This document shows positions 34,546-44,504 of a stretch of 64,000 bases of DNA, one piece after another. Position 1 is the stretch's first letter; every line of letters begins with the position of its first letter. The notes below the pieces were generated by a model. That model had not been told where the DNA came from. It saw nothing but the letters and a program-made list of their open reading frames with translations, and did no database searches. Location: contig NC_014666.1 in assembly GCF_000166135.1 (NCBI RefSeq), positions 4,340,001 to 4,404,000 on the forward strand, written 5' to 3'. The position numbers were made by a program, and so were the translations under genes. Source of the DNA: Pseudofrankia inefficax (lineage in GTDB: Bacteria; Actinomycetota; Actinomycetes; Frankiales; Frankiaceae).

Positions 34546-35271
34546 ATGACCACACCGGTCCTCGCCGTGTCCGGCGTCGACAAGACCTTCACCATGCACC
34601 TGCAGGGCGGCCAGCTGCTGCCCGTGCTGCGCGGCCTGTCCTTCGAGGTGCACGCCGGTGAGTGCGTCGCGCTCGGCGGCTCCTCGGGCGCGGGCAAGAG
34701 CTCGATCCTCAAGATGGTCTACGGCAACTACGCCGCCGAGCGCGGCAGCATCGTCCTGCGAACCCCGGGCGGCGCCGTCGGCAGCGCGATCGACGTGGCT
34801 GCCGCCGGCCCCCGCCAGGTCCTCGTCGCCCGCCGCGACACGATGGGCTACGTCAGCCAGTTCCTGCGCTGCGTGCCCCGCGTGGGCGCCCTGCAGATCG
34901 TCGCCGAGCCGCTCGTCGAGCGCGGCGCGCCCCCGGCGCGGGCACGCGACCGGGCGGCCGAGCTGCTCACCCGGCTCGCGATCCCCGAACGGCTGTGGAG
35001 CCTGCCCCCGGCGACGTTCTCCGGCGGCGAGCAGCAACGTGTCAACATCGCCCGCGGCTTCGTGACCTCGCTGCCGCTGCTGCTGCTGGACGAGCCGACC
35101 GCCTCCCTCGACGCCCGCAACCGCGACGTCGTCACCGAGCTGATCCGGGAGAAGCGCGCCCGGGGCACCGCCCTGCTCGGCATCTTCCACGACGCAACGG
35201 TGCGCGAGGCCGTCGCCGACCGCGTCATCGAGGTCGAGCGGTTCGCCCCCGCCCTCGGAGCGGCCGCGTGA
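34546..35271 (+). CDS. phnL: C-P lyase ATPase PhnL
   Basis: A 241-residue ABC-type ATPase with Walker A GGSSGAGKSSILKMVYGNY, signature SGGEQQRVNIARGF, Walker B LLLDEPTASLD and IFHDATVREAVAD. The SILKMVYGNY continuation is typical of PhnL rather than PhnK. With PhnGHI it catalyses the first step, displacing adenine from ATP. The stop overlaps the GTG of the DUF1045 gene by 4 bp. Confidence 0.96.
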   Translation: MTTPVLAVSGVDKTFTMHLQGGQLLPVLRGLSFEVHAGECVALGGSSGAGKSSILKMVYGNYAAERGSIVLRTPGGAVGSAIDVAAAGPRQVLVARRDTMGYVSQFLRCVPRVGALQIVAEPLVERGAPPARARDRAAELLTRLAIPERLWSLPPATFSGGEQQRVNIARGFVTSLPLLLLDEPTASLDARNRDVVTELIREKRARGTALLGIFHDATVREAVADRVIEVERFAPALGAAA

Positions 35272-36026
35272 CCTGGCGGTTCGCGATCTACACCGCGCCC
35301 GGTACCGGGTCGGGCGACGCCCGCGGCGTGGCACTGCGGGAACGGGCCGAGCAGTGGCTCGGCCGCGGTGTCTCGGGAGACCCGGTCACGCCCGGCACGC
35401 CCGCGGGCTGGACCCGTCCGGGCATCGACGCGATCACCGTCGACGCCCGCCGCTACGGCTTCCACGGCACGCTCAAGGCGCCGTTCCGCCTCGCGGAGGG
35501 GCGCACGGCCGCCGAGCTCGACGCCGCCCTGGCCCGCTTCGCGGCGGCCCACCACGGGGCGGTGATCCCCGCCCTGTCCCTCGTCCGCATGGGTGGCTTC
35601 TTCGCGCTGGTGCCCGGTGGGCCGGCGGCGCGGCTGTCGGCGCTCGCCGCCGACGTCACCACGAGCTTCGACGGGTTCCGCGCCCCGCCGACGGACGCCG
35701 AGCTCGCCCGGCGCAACCCCGCCGCGCTCACCCCCCGCCAGCGCGAGCTGCTGTCCGCGTGGGGCTACCCGTACGTGCTCGACGAGTTCCGCTTCCACCT
35801 CACCCTCACCGACCGCGTCCCGCCGGACCGCCAGCCCGACGTGGAACGCACCCTGACGGGCTGGTTCGCCGCCTCCCTCGGGGCGACCGTGCCCGTCGAC
35901 ACGCTCGCGCTGTTCACCGAGGCCGAGCCCGGCGCCCCCTTCGCGCTGCACGCGGTGTACCCGCTGCGGCCGATCCCCGTACCCGCGCAGACCGAAGCCT
36001 TGACAGAAAGCAAAGGAACGCGATGA
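35268..36026 (+). CDS. DUF1045 2H-phosphoesterase-like protein of phosphonate operons
   Basis: A 252-residue protein of the DUF1045 (TIGR03223) family found only in phosphonate loci. It carries the two H-x-T/S signatures of the 2H phosphoesterase superfamily: YGFHGTLKAPFRL at about residue 65 and EFRFHLTLTDRV at about 175. It opens WRFAIYTAPGTGS, as do its relatives. Inference: it opens the cyclic phosphate (5-phosphoribosyl 1,2-cyclic phosphate) released by PhnJ, a job done by PhnP elsewhere; no phnP is present here. It is coupled on both sides by 4-bp overlaps. Confidence 0.93.
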   Translation: MTWRFAIYTAPGTGSGDARGVALRERAEQWLGRGVSGDPVTPGTPAGWTRPGIDAITVDARRYGFHGTLKAPFRLAEGRTAAELDAALARFAAAHHGAVIPALSLVRMGGFFALVPGGPAARLSALAADVTTSFDGFRAPPTDAELARRNPAALTPRQRELLSAWGYPYVLDEFRFHLTLTDRVPPDRQPDVERTLTGWFAASLGATVPVDTLALFTEAEPGAPFALHAVYPLRPIPVPAQTEALTESKGTR

Positions 36027-37198
36027 CGCGCGACACCGTCCTGTCCAACGCCCGCATCGTCCTGCCCGACGAGGTCCTGCACGGCTCGGTGCTGATCCGG
36101 GACGGCCGGATCGCGGACATCGGCTCCGACCCGGCCGCCCCCGGCGAGGACCTCGACGGCGACCACCTGCTGCCCGGCGTCGTCGAGCTGCACACCGACC
36201 ATCTGGAGTACCACTTCTCGCCCCGGCCGGGCGTGCGCTGGGACGCGCTGCCGGCCGTGCTCGCCAGCGACGCCCAGCTCGCGGCGGGGGGAGCGACGAC
36301 CGTGCTCGACGCCGTGCGCGTCGGCGCCGGCACCTCCGGCAGCCGCGACGTGGCCGCCCGGACGGCCCGGCAGCTGGCCGACTCGATCGAGCTGGCCGCC
36401 GAGGCCGGCCTGCTGCGCGCCGAGCACGCGCTGCACGTCCGCTGCGAGGTGTCCGCCGAGGACTGCCTCGACGCGTTCGGCGCGTTCGTCGACGACCCGT
36501 ACGTGCGCCTGGTCTCCCTGATGGACCACACCCCCGGCCAGCGCCAGTACGCCGACCTCGAGGTCTTCAAGCGGTTCCACGTCGGCAAGGGCCTGATCGC
36601 GGAGTCCGAGTTCGACGCCTTCGTCGGGCCGCTGGTCGAACGGTCCGCGCGCTACTCCGACGTCCACCGCCGCGAGATCGCGCGACTGGCCGCGCAGCGC
36701 GGCATTCCCATGGCGACCCACGACGACGCCACCTCCGACCACGTCGCCGAGTCGGTCGCCCTCGGCGGGCGCATCTCGGAGTTCCCGACCACCGTGCTCG
36801 CCGCCGCCGAGGCCGCCAAGCACGGCCAGCAGATCGTCATGGGCGCCCCCAACATCGTCCGCGGCGGCAGCCAGTCCGGCAACGTCGCCGCCGCCGAGCT
36901 GCTGGAGCTCGGGCTGCTGCACATGCTGTCCTCCGACTACGTGCCGTCGAGCCCGCTGCAGGCCGTCTTCCAGCTCGCCGCCGACGGCGTGATCGGGCTG
37001 CCCGAGGGCGCCGCGCTGGTCAGCGGCAACCCGGCGCGGTCGGTCGGCCTCGACGACCGCGGCGAGATCACGGTCGGCCGGCGCGCCGACCTCGTCCGGG
37101 TGCGCTCGCACGACCTGCCGGGCGACGAGCGCCACCCCCGCGGGCTGCGCGTGCCGGTCGTGCGCGAGGTGTACCGCGAGGGGGTGCGGGTGTCGTGA
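36023..37198 (+). CDS. phnM: alpha-D-ribose 1-methylphosphonate 5-triphosphate diphosphatase PhnM
   Basis: A 391-residue amidohydrolase-fold enzyme that removes pyrophosphate from the triphosphate made by PhnGHIL. Metal-site motifs are VVELHTDHLEYHFSPRPG (metal ligands), LMDHTPGQRQY, MATHDDATSDHV and LSSDYVPSSPLQA, all standard for PhnM. The ATG follows AAAGGAA. It overlaps the DUF1045 gene upstream and phnN downstream by 4 bp each. Confidence 0.96.
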   Translation: MTRDTVLSNARIVLPDEVLHGSVLIRDGRIADIGSDPAAPGEDLDGDHLLPGVVELHTDHLEYHFSPRPGVRWDALPAVLASDAQLAAGGATTVLDAVRVGAGTSGSRDVAARTARQLADSIELAAEAGLLRAEHALHVRCEVSAEDCLDAFGAFVDDPYVRLVSLMDHTPGQRQYADLEVFKRFHVGKGLIAESEFDAFVGPLVERSARYSDVHRREIARLAAQRGIPMATHDDATSDHVAESVALGGRISEFPTTVLAAAEAAKHGQQIVMGAPNIVRGGSQSGNVAAAELLELGLLHMLSSDYVPSSPLQAVFQLAADGVIGLPEGAALVSGNPARSVGLDDRGEITVGRRADLVRVRSHDLPGDERHPRGLRVPVVREVYREGVRVS

Positions 37199-37767
37199 CC
37201 GAGCGGATCGGCCCCGGCGCGTTCGTCGCGGTCGTCGGCGCCAGCGGCGTCGGCAAGGACGCCCTGATGGCCTACGCCCGGGAGCGGTCGGAGGCCGTCG
37301 CCCACTTCCCGCGGCGTGTCATCACCCGGCCGTCGGGTCCCGGCGAGGACCACGAGCCGGTGACCGAGGAGCAGTTCACCGCGGCCCGCGAGCGCGGCGA
37401 GCTCGCCGTGTGGTGGCCCGCGCACGGCCTGCGCTACGGCATCCCGGCCTCGGCCGACGTCGCGGTGGGCGCCGGCCGGGTGGTCGTCGCCAACGTCTCG
37501 CGCGCCGTGCTCGACGAGCTCGCCGGCCGCTACCAGCGGCTGGTCGTGGTCCGGGTGACCGTGTCGGACGAGGTACGCGCCCAGCGGCTGCGGGCCCGCG
37601 GCCGCGAGCCCGAGCCCGGCATCGGGCAGCGGCTTGCCCGCCCCGACCCCGCCCCGGGCCACCAGGCCGACACGGTGATCCAGAACGACGGCACCCTCGC
37701 CGACGGCGGCGACCAGCTACTCCGCGTCATCCTCGACGCGGCAGGAGCCCCCCTCGCCACCGGCTGA
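37195..37767 (+). CDS. phnN: ribose 1,5-bisphosphate phosphokinase PhnN
   Basis: A 190-residue guanylate-kinase-like P-loop enzyme. Walker A is GASGVGKDALMAYAR (about 14-28), followed by RRVITRPSGPGEDHEPVTEE, the PhnN substrate loop, and VVWWPAHGLRYGIP-like segments. It phosphorylates ribose 1,5-bisphosphate to PRPP, the end product of the pathway. It is the last gene of the operon; a perfect 9-bp-stem terminator follows 6 bp after the stop. Confidence 0.95.
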   Translation: MTERIGPGAFVAVVGASGVGKDALMAYARERSEAVAHFPRRVITRPSGPGEDHEPVTEEQFTAARERGELAVWWPAHGLRYGIPASADVAVGAGRVVVANVSRAVLDELAGRYQRLVVVRVTVSDEVRAQRLRARGREPEPGIGQRLARPDPAPGHQADTVIQNDGTLADGGDQLLRVILDAAGAPLATG

Positions 37768-37772
37768 CCGTC

Positions 37773-37803
37773 GCCCCGCCTCGCCACCCCAGCAAGGCGG
37801 GGC
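37773..37803 (+). terminator. phn operon terminator
   Basis: GCCCCGCCT and AGGCGGGGC form a perfect 9-bp stem around a 13-base loop, followed by CTTCGCC. It lies directly after phnN. Confidence 0.75.
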
Positions 37804-37827
37804 CTTCGCCATCCTGCGACGGGTCCC

Positions 37828-37906
37828 CTTGATCGCCGTTTCGGCCCTCCGGTGGTCGTGACCGGGCCGGTTTAACAGCCACTTGAGGGCCAAAACGGCG
37901 ATCAAG
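37828..37906. repeat. dispersed inverted-repeat element, copy D (best preserved)
   Basis: CTTGATCGCCGTTTCGGCCC at the left end pairs with GGGCCAAAACGGCGATCAAG at the right end, with one mismatch in 20. The centre holds GGTGGTCGTGACCGGGCC. It follows the phn terminator. Confidence 0.85.
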
Positions 37907-38026
37907 GCGGCGGGCGGACCTTGGCGACATTGTCGACGCCTGTCGCCGCGAGCGGTCTTAGGTCGACATCTCGATCGCGCCGGCGGTGGGACTGGTTCGG
38001 CCTGCGTCCGGCCGGAGCGCCCGCTC

Positions 38027-38049
38027 GATGTCATCGTAGGATGTCATCG
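38027..38049. promoter_or_regulatory. direct repeats upstream of MFS-TetR operon
   Basis: GATGTCATCG occurs twice (38027-38036 and 38040-38049) with a 3-bp gap, 34 bp before the MFS start. It is a likely binding site for the operon's own TetR protein. Confidence 0.55.
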
Positions 38050-38083
38050 GACGTGGACATGTCGAGGTGGGGGTGGGGCGGCG

Positions 38084-39595
38084 ATGGGCCTGGGCGGCGG
38101 CAGCGGGAGTGCGGTGGGGCGGCCCCGGTTGCTGGTGGGGGCGCTGGTCTACACCGGGCTCGTGGTGTCGCTGATCGGGACGCTGGGGACGCCGTTGATC
38201 CCGCTGATCGTGCGGGACCAGCACGTGTCGTTCGTGGCGGCGCAGTGGATGCTGACGGTGACCCTGCTGGTCGGCGCGGTCGCCGGGCCGACGCTGGGCC
38301 GGCTCGGTGACGGGCCTCGGCGCAAGGGCGTGCTCATGGGCGGCCTGGGCTCGGTGCTGGCGGGCGCGGCCGTCGCGGCGACCGCGGGGAACTTCCCGCA
38401 GCTGCTGGTGGGCCGGGCGCTGATGGGCCTCGGCCTGGGCCTGATGCCGCTGACGTTCGCGATCGCCCGGGACTGCCTGCCCCGGCCGATGAACCTGCGG
38501 GTCGTCGCGATGCTGTCGGTGACCGTGGCGAGCGGCACCGGCCTCGGGTACCCGCTGACCGGCACGATCGCCGACCACGTCGACTACCACTTCGCCTTCT
38601 GGCTGGCCGCTGTGCTCGGCGCGGTCGCGATCGGCCTGATCGCCGTCGCCGTGCCCGGCGCGGCCCCGGCCGACGCGGGGGTGGACCGGCCGCGCAGGCC
38701 GTTCGACGTTCCGGGCGCCCTGCTGATCGGCCTGTCGCTGGGGACGGTGCTGCTCGGGTTCAGCGAGGCGACGAGCTGGGGCTGGGCCTCGCCGGCCGTG
38801 CTCGGGCTGTTCGCCGCCGGGATCGTGCTCGCGGCCGGCTGGTTCGCCGTCGAACGGACCAGCAGGGCCCCGCTCGTCGAGCTGCGTTACCTGACCCCGC
38901 TGCCGGTGCTGGTCAGCAACGGTGCCGCGGTCTTCATGGGCTTCGGCCTGTTCGGGATCGTCTCGCTGATCATCCGGCTGGTCGAGACGCCGCTGTCAGC
39001 CGGCTACGGGTTCGGCGGGGGAGTGTCGCTGGCCGGCCTGGTGATCATGCCGCTGTCGGTGGGGACCCTGGTGGCTACGCGGGCCGCGCGGGTGGTCGAG
39101 CGGCGGTACGGCACCGCGACCGTGCTGCTGCTCGGTGGGCTGCTGGTCGCGACGGCCGGCTTCGGGCTGGCCCTGCGGCGCGACCACCTCCTCGAGGTCG
39201 GCCTCGCGACGGCGCTGATGGGCACCGGGATCGGGACGTCGTTCGCCGCGATGCCGACGCTTATCATCACGCACGTGCCGCCGGCCGAGACCGGCAGCGC
39301 GACCAGCTTCAACCAGGCCCTGCGAGTGGTGGGAGGGTCGATGGGCAGTGCCCTGGTGGCCTCGATGCTGGCCGGTTTCACACCGGCCGGTGGCCTGCTG
39401 CCCCGCGACGGCGGCTACACGGTGGCGTTCCTGCTGCTCGGCGCCGTGAGCCTGCTCGGCGGGCTGCTGAGCCTCGTGCTGCGCCAGGGCCGTGCCTCGG
39501 CCAGCCCGGTGCCGGCGGGCGCACGGCCCGCGGTCCTGCCGGTGGGGGGCGGGGGCGCCCCGAACCCCGCGACCGGACCGGCGGCGACCGCGTGA
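38084..39595 (+). CDS. MFS drug/solute exporter
   Basis: A 503-residue, probably 14-helix major facilitator. ATG 38084 (MGLGGGSGSAV) is used; the frame is open upstream but non-membrane. Motif A appears as GRLGDGPRRKGVLMGG and motif C-like sequence in GTGLGYPLTGTIADHVDY. Hydrophobic segments alternate regularly to about residue 475, then an alanine/proline tail. It resembles EmrB/QacA-type exporters of actinomycetes. Its stop overlaps the GTG of a TetR gene, a classic self-regulated efflux unit; direct repeats at 38027-38049 are the candidate operator. Confidence 0.9.
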   Translation: MGLGGGSGSAVGRPRLLVGALVYTGLVVSLIGTLGTPLIPLIVRDQHVSFVAAQWMLTVTLLVGAVAGPTLGRLGDGPRRKGVLMGGLGSVLAGAAVAATAGNFPQLLVGRALMGLGLGLMPLTFAIARDCLPRPMNLRVVAMLSVTVASGTGLGYPLTGTIADHVDYHFAFWLAAVLGAVAIGLIAVAVPGAAPADAGVDRPRRPFDVPGALLIGLSLGTVLLGFSEATSWGWASPAVLGLFAAGIVLAAGWFAVERTSRAPLVELRYLTPLPVLVSNGAAVFMGFGLFGIVSLIIRLVETPLSAGYGFGGGVSLAGLVIMPLSVGTLVATRAARVVERRYGTATVLLLGGLLVATAGFGLALRRDHLLEVGLATALMGTGIGTSFAAMPTLIITHVPPAETGSATSFNQALRVVGGSMGSALVASMLAGFTPAGGLLPRDGGYTVAFLLLGAVSLLGGLLSLVLRQGRASASPVPAGARPAVLPVGGGGAPNPATGPAATA

Positions 39596-40305
39596 CCCCC
39601 GCCGGCCCGGCCGTGGACGCGGCGGCCCGCCGCCGTGACGCCGGGCGCAGCCGGGCCCGGCTGCTCGCCGCCGCCACCGAGCTGTTCGCCGAACGCGGCT
39701 ACACCGGCACGGCGCTGCGGGCCGTCGCCGAGCGGGCCGGCGTCGACGCCGCCCTGATCGCCCGCTACTACGGCGGCAAGGACGGCCTCTACCAGGCGGT
39801 CCTCGCCGCCGACCCGGTCGTCGGCGCCGCGCGCGACACCGGCGCCGCGGCCGTCGTCGAGGCGCCCGCCCCGACGAGCGACGGCGACGAGCGCCCGCGC
39901 GAGGACCGGCCCGGCCCCGTCGTCGCCGAGAACGCGGCGCCCGACGTCGACGGCGACCAGGACGCGAACGTCGCGCTCGCCGAGCTGCTCGCCCGGATGG
40001 TCGAGCGGTGGCGCGACGGGCCGGCGAGCACGGTCGGCCAGAACGTCTTCCGCTGCGACCTGGACGACGCCGCCCGGGCCGCGACCGCCAGCCGGCTGGC
40101 CCAGCAGGTGCTCCCGGTGCTGCGGGCGGTCGGGCCCGGATCCGCCGGCGGCCCCGACGCCGAGCTGCGCGCGGAGCTCGCCGCGATGGTGCTGCTCGGC
40201 ATCGGCGTCGCCAGGACCGCTGGCACCCTGCCGGCGCTCGCCGCCGCCGACCCGGACCGCCTCGCCGAGCTCCTCCGCGAGCTTCTCGACACCGCGCTCG
40301 GCTGA
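39592..40305 (+). CDS. TetR/AcrR family regulator, coupled to MFS gene
   Basis: A 237-residue regulator starting at a GTG that overlaps the MFS stop. The helix-turn-helix is at about 15-65: RSRARLLAAATELFAERGYT, then TALRAVAERAGVDAALIARY with YGGKDGLYQ. An acidic, low-complexity insertion (about residues 80-120) separates it from the ligand domain. It probably represses the MFS exporter; the inverted repeat at 40335-40351 downstream suggests it may also govern the OYE gene. Confidence 0.9.
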   Translation: MTPAGPAVDAAARRRDAGRSRARLLAAATELFAERGYTGTALRAVAERAGVDAALIARYYGGKDGLYQAVLAADPVVGAARDTGAAAVVEAPAPTSDGDERPREDRPGPVVAENAAPDVDGDQDANVALAELLARMVERWRDGPASTVGQNVFRCDLDDAARAATASRLAQQVLPVLRAVGPGSAGGPDAELRAELAAMVLLGIGVARTAGTLPALAAADPDRLAELLRELLDTALG

Positions 40306-40334
40306 CCCTCCGGCCGGGCACCGGAACCCGCTTT

Positions 40335-40351
40335 TCTGATGCACCGTCAGA
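40335..40351. promoter_or_regulatory. inverted repeat upstream of OYE-family gene
   Basis: TCTGA-TGCACCG-TCAGA, 5-bp arms with a 7-bp spacer, 23 bp before the GTG of the oxidoreductase gene. It is in the right position for an operator of the upstream TetR protein. Confidence 0.45.
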
Positions 40352-40373
40352 TTCGGCGGTGGATAGTGCAGCT

Positions 40374-41639
40374 GTGAACGAAGCCAAGGCCGCCCCGCCG
40401 GCCGATCGCGCCGCCGCCCTCCCGACGGGCGCCGCCGAGCCGGAGACCTCGGCGGCGCCCGCGCCGGACGTCTTCGCGCCGGCGATGCTCGGCCCGGTCC
40501 GGCTGCGCAACCGGGTGATCAAGTCGGCGACCTTCGAGGGCCGGACCCCGAAGGGGCTGGTCACCGACGAGCTGATCGACTACCACCTGGCGCCCGCGTC
40601 CGGCGGGGTCGGCCTGACGACCGTCGCCTACTGCGCCGTCGCCCCCGAGGGCCGCACCGACCGCCACCAGATCCACCTGCGCCCCGAGGCGCTGCCCGGC
40701 CTGCGGCGCCTCACCGAGGCCGTGCATGCCACCGGCGCCGCGGTCTCCGCGCAGCTCGGCCACGCCGGGCCGGTCGCCAACGGCGCGTCGAACCGGGCGC
40801 CGTCGCTCGCGCCGACCCGCCGGTTCAGCCCGTTCGGCGGGGTGACGAGGGCGACGACGCCGGCCGACATCGAACGCATCGTCGCCGCCCACGCGCAGGC
40901 GGCCCGGTACGCGGCCGACGCCGGCTTCGACGCCGTCGAGCTGCACTTCGGCCACAACTACCTGGCCAGCGCGTTCCTGTCGCCGAAGCTGAACCGGCGG
41001 ACCGACGGCTACGGCGGCACCCTCGAGGGCCGGGCCCGGTTCGCCCGGGAGATCGCCGGCGCGGTCCGCGCCGAGGTCGGCGGGCAGCTGGCGGTGCTGG
41101 CGAAGCTGAACATGGACGACGGTGTCCCCGGCGGGCTGTGGCTGGACGAGTCGCTGCGGGTCGCCCGGTGGCTGGAGGAGGACGGGACGCTCGACGCGCT
41201 CGTGCTCACCTGCGGCAGCTCGCTGCTCAACCCGATGTACCTGTTCCGCGGCGAGGCGCCGGTCCGCGAGTTCGCCGACGCGTTCCACGGCGTCACCAGG
41301 GCCGGGCTGAGGCTCGTCGGCCCGCGGTTCCTCAAGGCCTATCCGTACCAGCCGCTCTACATGCTCGACTATGCCCGCCAGTTCCGGGCGGCGCTCACGA
41401 TGCCGCTGGTCCTGCTCGGCGGCGTCACGGACAAGGCCGGGATGGACACGGCGATGGCCGAGGGCTTCCAGTTCGTCGCGATGGCCCGCGCGCTGCTGCG
41501 CGAGCCCGACCTGGTCAACCGGCTGCGGGCCGACGCGACCACGAGGTCATTGTGCGTGCACTGCAACAAGTGCATGCCGACGATCTACTCCAGCTCCCGC
41601 TGCGTCCTGGTCACCCCGGCGCCGGTCCGCGAGCGGTAG
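40374..41639 (+). CDS. NADH:flavin oxidoreductase (old yellow enzyme family)
   Basis: A 421-residue FMN-binding TIM barrel; the GTG at 40374 is the first start after the intergenic operator. Blocks are LRNRVIKSATFEG, AQLGHAGPVA (His-like pair in the active site), GFDAVELHFGHNYLASAFLS, RRTDGYGGTLEGRARF, and the phosphate-binding MPLVLLGGVTDKAGMDTAM. The C-terminal CVHCNKCMP cysteines recall the iron-sulphur motif of 2,4-dienoyl-CoA reductases, but the fused NAD(P)H domain of that group is absent. It is ended by a strong hairpin at 41653. Confidence 0.92.
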   Translation: MNEAKAAPPADRAAALPTGAAEPETSAAPAPDVFAPAMLGPVRLRNRVIKSATFEGRTPKGLVTDELIDYHLAPASGGVGLTTVAYCAVAPEGRTDRHQIHLRPEALPGLRRLTEAVHATGAAVSAQLGHAGPVANGASNRAPSLAPTRRFSPFGGVTRATTPADIERIVAAHAQAARYAADAGFDAVELHFGHNYLASAFLSPKLNRRTDGYGGTLEGRARFAREIAGAVRAEVGGQLAVLAKLNMDDGVPGGLWLDESLRVARWLEEDGTLDALVLTCGSSLLNPMYLFRGEAPVREFADAFHGVTRAGLRLVGPRFLKAYPYQPLYMLDYARQFRAALTMPLVLLGGVTDKAGMDTAMAEGFQFVAMARALLREPDLVNRLRADATTRSLCVHCNKCMPTIYSSSRCVLVTPAPVRER

Positions 41640-41652
41640 GCACCGGGAACGA

Positions 41653-41690
41653 CGAAGCGGCCCGAACCCCGAAGGGTGCGGGCCGCTTCG
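41653..41690. terminator. terminator hairpin
   Basis: CGAAGCGGCCCG and CGGGCCGCTTCG form a perfect 12-bp stem with a 14-base loop, 13 bp after the OYE stop and 40 bp before the end of the convergent small membrane gene. Confidence 0.8.
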
Positions 41691-41729
41691 GCTGCGCGTC
41701 GCCGAACCGTCGGCCGTGGCCGCCGGAAC

Positions 41730-41981
41730 CTAGGCGATCTCGCGGCGGTCGCGCCCGCCGATCGGCCACAGGTCGCGGCTGGCCGACTCGTCCACGTCCT
41801 CCATGATGCCGGTGGCCAGGGCGATGACGGACCCGAGGACCACCACGGCGGCCCCGATGATCGAGATCGGCCAGGACGCCAGGCAGACCCCGAACGTGCC
41901 GACGATGGTGCCGATGGTGATGACCGCGACCATCACCCAGGACAGGGGCTTGGCGCGGTGCGCCTCGTGCGTGTCGCTCAC
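41730..41981 (-). CDS. small two-helix membrane protein (HGxxPAAW-like)
   Basis: An 83-residue protein. The GTG at 41981 (VSDTHEAHR) follows GGAGGG. Two membrane helices (WVMVAVITIGTIVGTFGVCL and ISIIGAAVVVLGSVIALATG) are preceded by HEAHRAKPLSWV, which resembles the HGxxPAAW motif of a widespread small actinobacterial membrane family. The function is unknown in the family. The C-terminus is charged and cytoplasmic. Confidence 0.75.
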   Translation of the reverse strand: MSDTHEAHRAKPLSWVMVAVITIGTIVGTFGVCLASWPISIIGAAVVVLGSVIALATGIMEDVDESASRDLWPIGGRDRREIA

Positions 41982-42113
41982 CAGTGGACCCTCCGTGCGT
42001 GCCTGCGCGGTCTGGACGGTCATCCGCCCCAGGCCGATGCTATCGGGCCCGGCCGACTGGCAGGCCGGCGCCGTGACCGCCGCCTCGCGCGGGCGCCGGC
42101 CGCACCGGGCGGC

Positions 42114-43235
42114 TTACTGCGGGAGCGGCGCCAGCCCGAGACAGTCGCGCAGCGTGTTCTCCACCGCGGTCGAGCGCTCGTGGTCACCCATCGACCCGGT
42201 CAGGAACGCGTAGGCGTAACGGCCCTCCCGGCTGGCCCAGCCGAGGCTGCCGCCCAGCCCGCCCATGCCGAACCCGTCGTCGTCGACGCCGAAGCCGAGC
42301 CCCCAGGCGTTCGTCCCACCCATGACGCGGTCGACGCCTGAGCACTGCGCGCCGGACGCCTCGGCGAGCAGCCCTGGCCCGAGCAGCCGGCCGGACAGCA
42401 GCGCCGCGTACAGGCCGGCGACGGCGCGGGCCGTCCCGTGCCCGTTGACCGCCGGGATCTCGGCGGCCCGCAGTGGCGCGCTGTTGACGACCGCTCCGTC
42501 CTGGATGCCCGGCGGGTTGCCGACCGCGCGCCGGTACAGCTCGGGCCGGCCGGCCGCGATCCGCTCCCGGAAGGCGGCGTCGAGGCCGGTGAGCTCCACG
42601 CACCGGCGCTGCTCGGCCGGCCGCAGGCCGACGGAGAAGTCCAGGCCCAGCGGTCCGCACACCTGGGCCCGCAGGAACTCCCCGAACCGGCGGCCGTCGA
42701 CACGGCGGACCAGCTCGCCGACCAGGTGGCCGTAGAACAGCGCGCTCTCGCCGTGCGCCGTGCCGGGTGTCCACAGCGGCGTGGTGGCGGCGAGCTCGGC
42801 GCAGATCAGCTCCCAGTCGAACAGCGCCGCCGTCGACAGCGGCTGCGCCAACGCCACCAGGCCGGCCTGGTGGGCGAGCACGTGGCGGACCGTCGCCGGC
42901 GCCGCGAAGCCGGGCCAGTAGCGGCTCACCCGCGCGTCGAGGTCGAGCTGGCCGCGTTCGACGAGCAGCAGCGCGCAGACGGCCGCGAACGGCTTCGTCA
43001 CCGAGTACGGCATGACGAGGCTGTCCCGGTCCCACCCGGTCGTCCCGGCGGCGTCGGCCCGCCCGCCCCACAGGTCGGCGACCCAGGCTCCGTCGTGCCA
43101 CACGGCGACGGCCGCGCCCGTGCCTGCCGCCTCGGCGAGCACCCGCTCGAACGCGGCCCGCACGGGCTCGAAGCCCGGCGCGACCGTGCCCCGCGCGACC
43201 GCGCCGTCCGTCGAGGCGGACCCGGGAGACGTCAT
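42114..43235 (-). CDS. serine hydrolase (beta-lactamase/esterase class C fold)
   Basis: A 373-residue protein; ATG 43235 (MTSPGSAST) is chosen. The catalytic S-x-x-K is in PYSVTKPF (about residue 85), the Tyr motif in ALFYGHLVGELVRR, and a late GWASREGRYAYAF replaces the usual K/H-x-G. The family is the EstB/LACTB-like esterase or beta-lactamase-related peptidase group, cytosolic here as no signal peptide is visible. It is monocistronic. Confidence 0.88.
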   Translation of the reverse strand: MTSPGSASTDGAVARGTVAPGFEPVRAAFERVLAEAAGTGAAVAVWHDGAWVADLWGGRADAAGTTGWDRDSLVMPYSVTKPFAAVCALLLVERGQLDLDARVSRYWPGFAAPATVRHVLAHQAGLVALAQPLSTAALFDWELICAELAATTPLWTPGTAHGESALFYGHLVGELVRRVDGRRFGEFLRAQVCGPLGLDFSVGLRPAEQRRCVELTGLDAAFRERIAAGRPELYRRAVGNPPGIQDGAVVNSAPLRAAEIPAVNGHGTARAVAGLYAALLSGRLLGPGLLAEASGAQCSGVDRVMGGTNAWGLGFGVDDDGFGMGGLGGSLGWASREGRYAYAFLTGSMGDHERSTAVENTLRDCLGLAPLPQ

Positions 43236-43409
43236 GAGGGCGATCCAGGAGACGTCATGACGGCGATTCTGGGGGCCGAATCCGCGCGCCGGCCCCGTTT
43301 CCGCCGACCTGGCGCGTGCCGTGGCCGTCACGGGCCCACGCCGCTGGCCCGTTCAGGCGCGCAGGGCCGTCACGTCGTGGCGCAGCGGTGGCGAGGGACG
43401 GCCCGGCGG

Positions 43410-44468
<1,059 letters not shown>

Positions 44469-44504
44469 GCCTCGCCACGATACGGAGACCGGCGGCCCGG
44501 CCGG

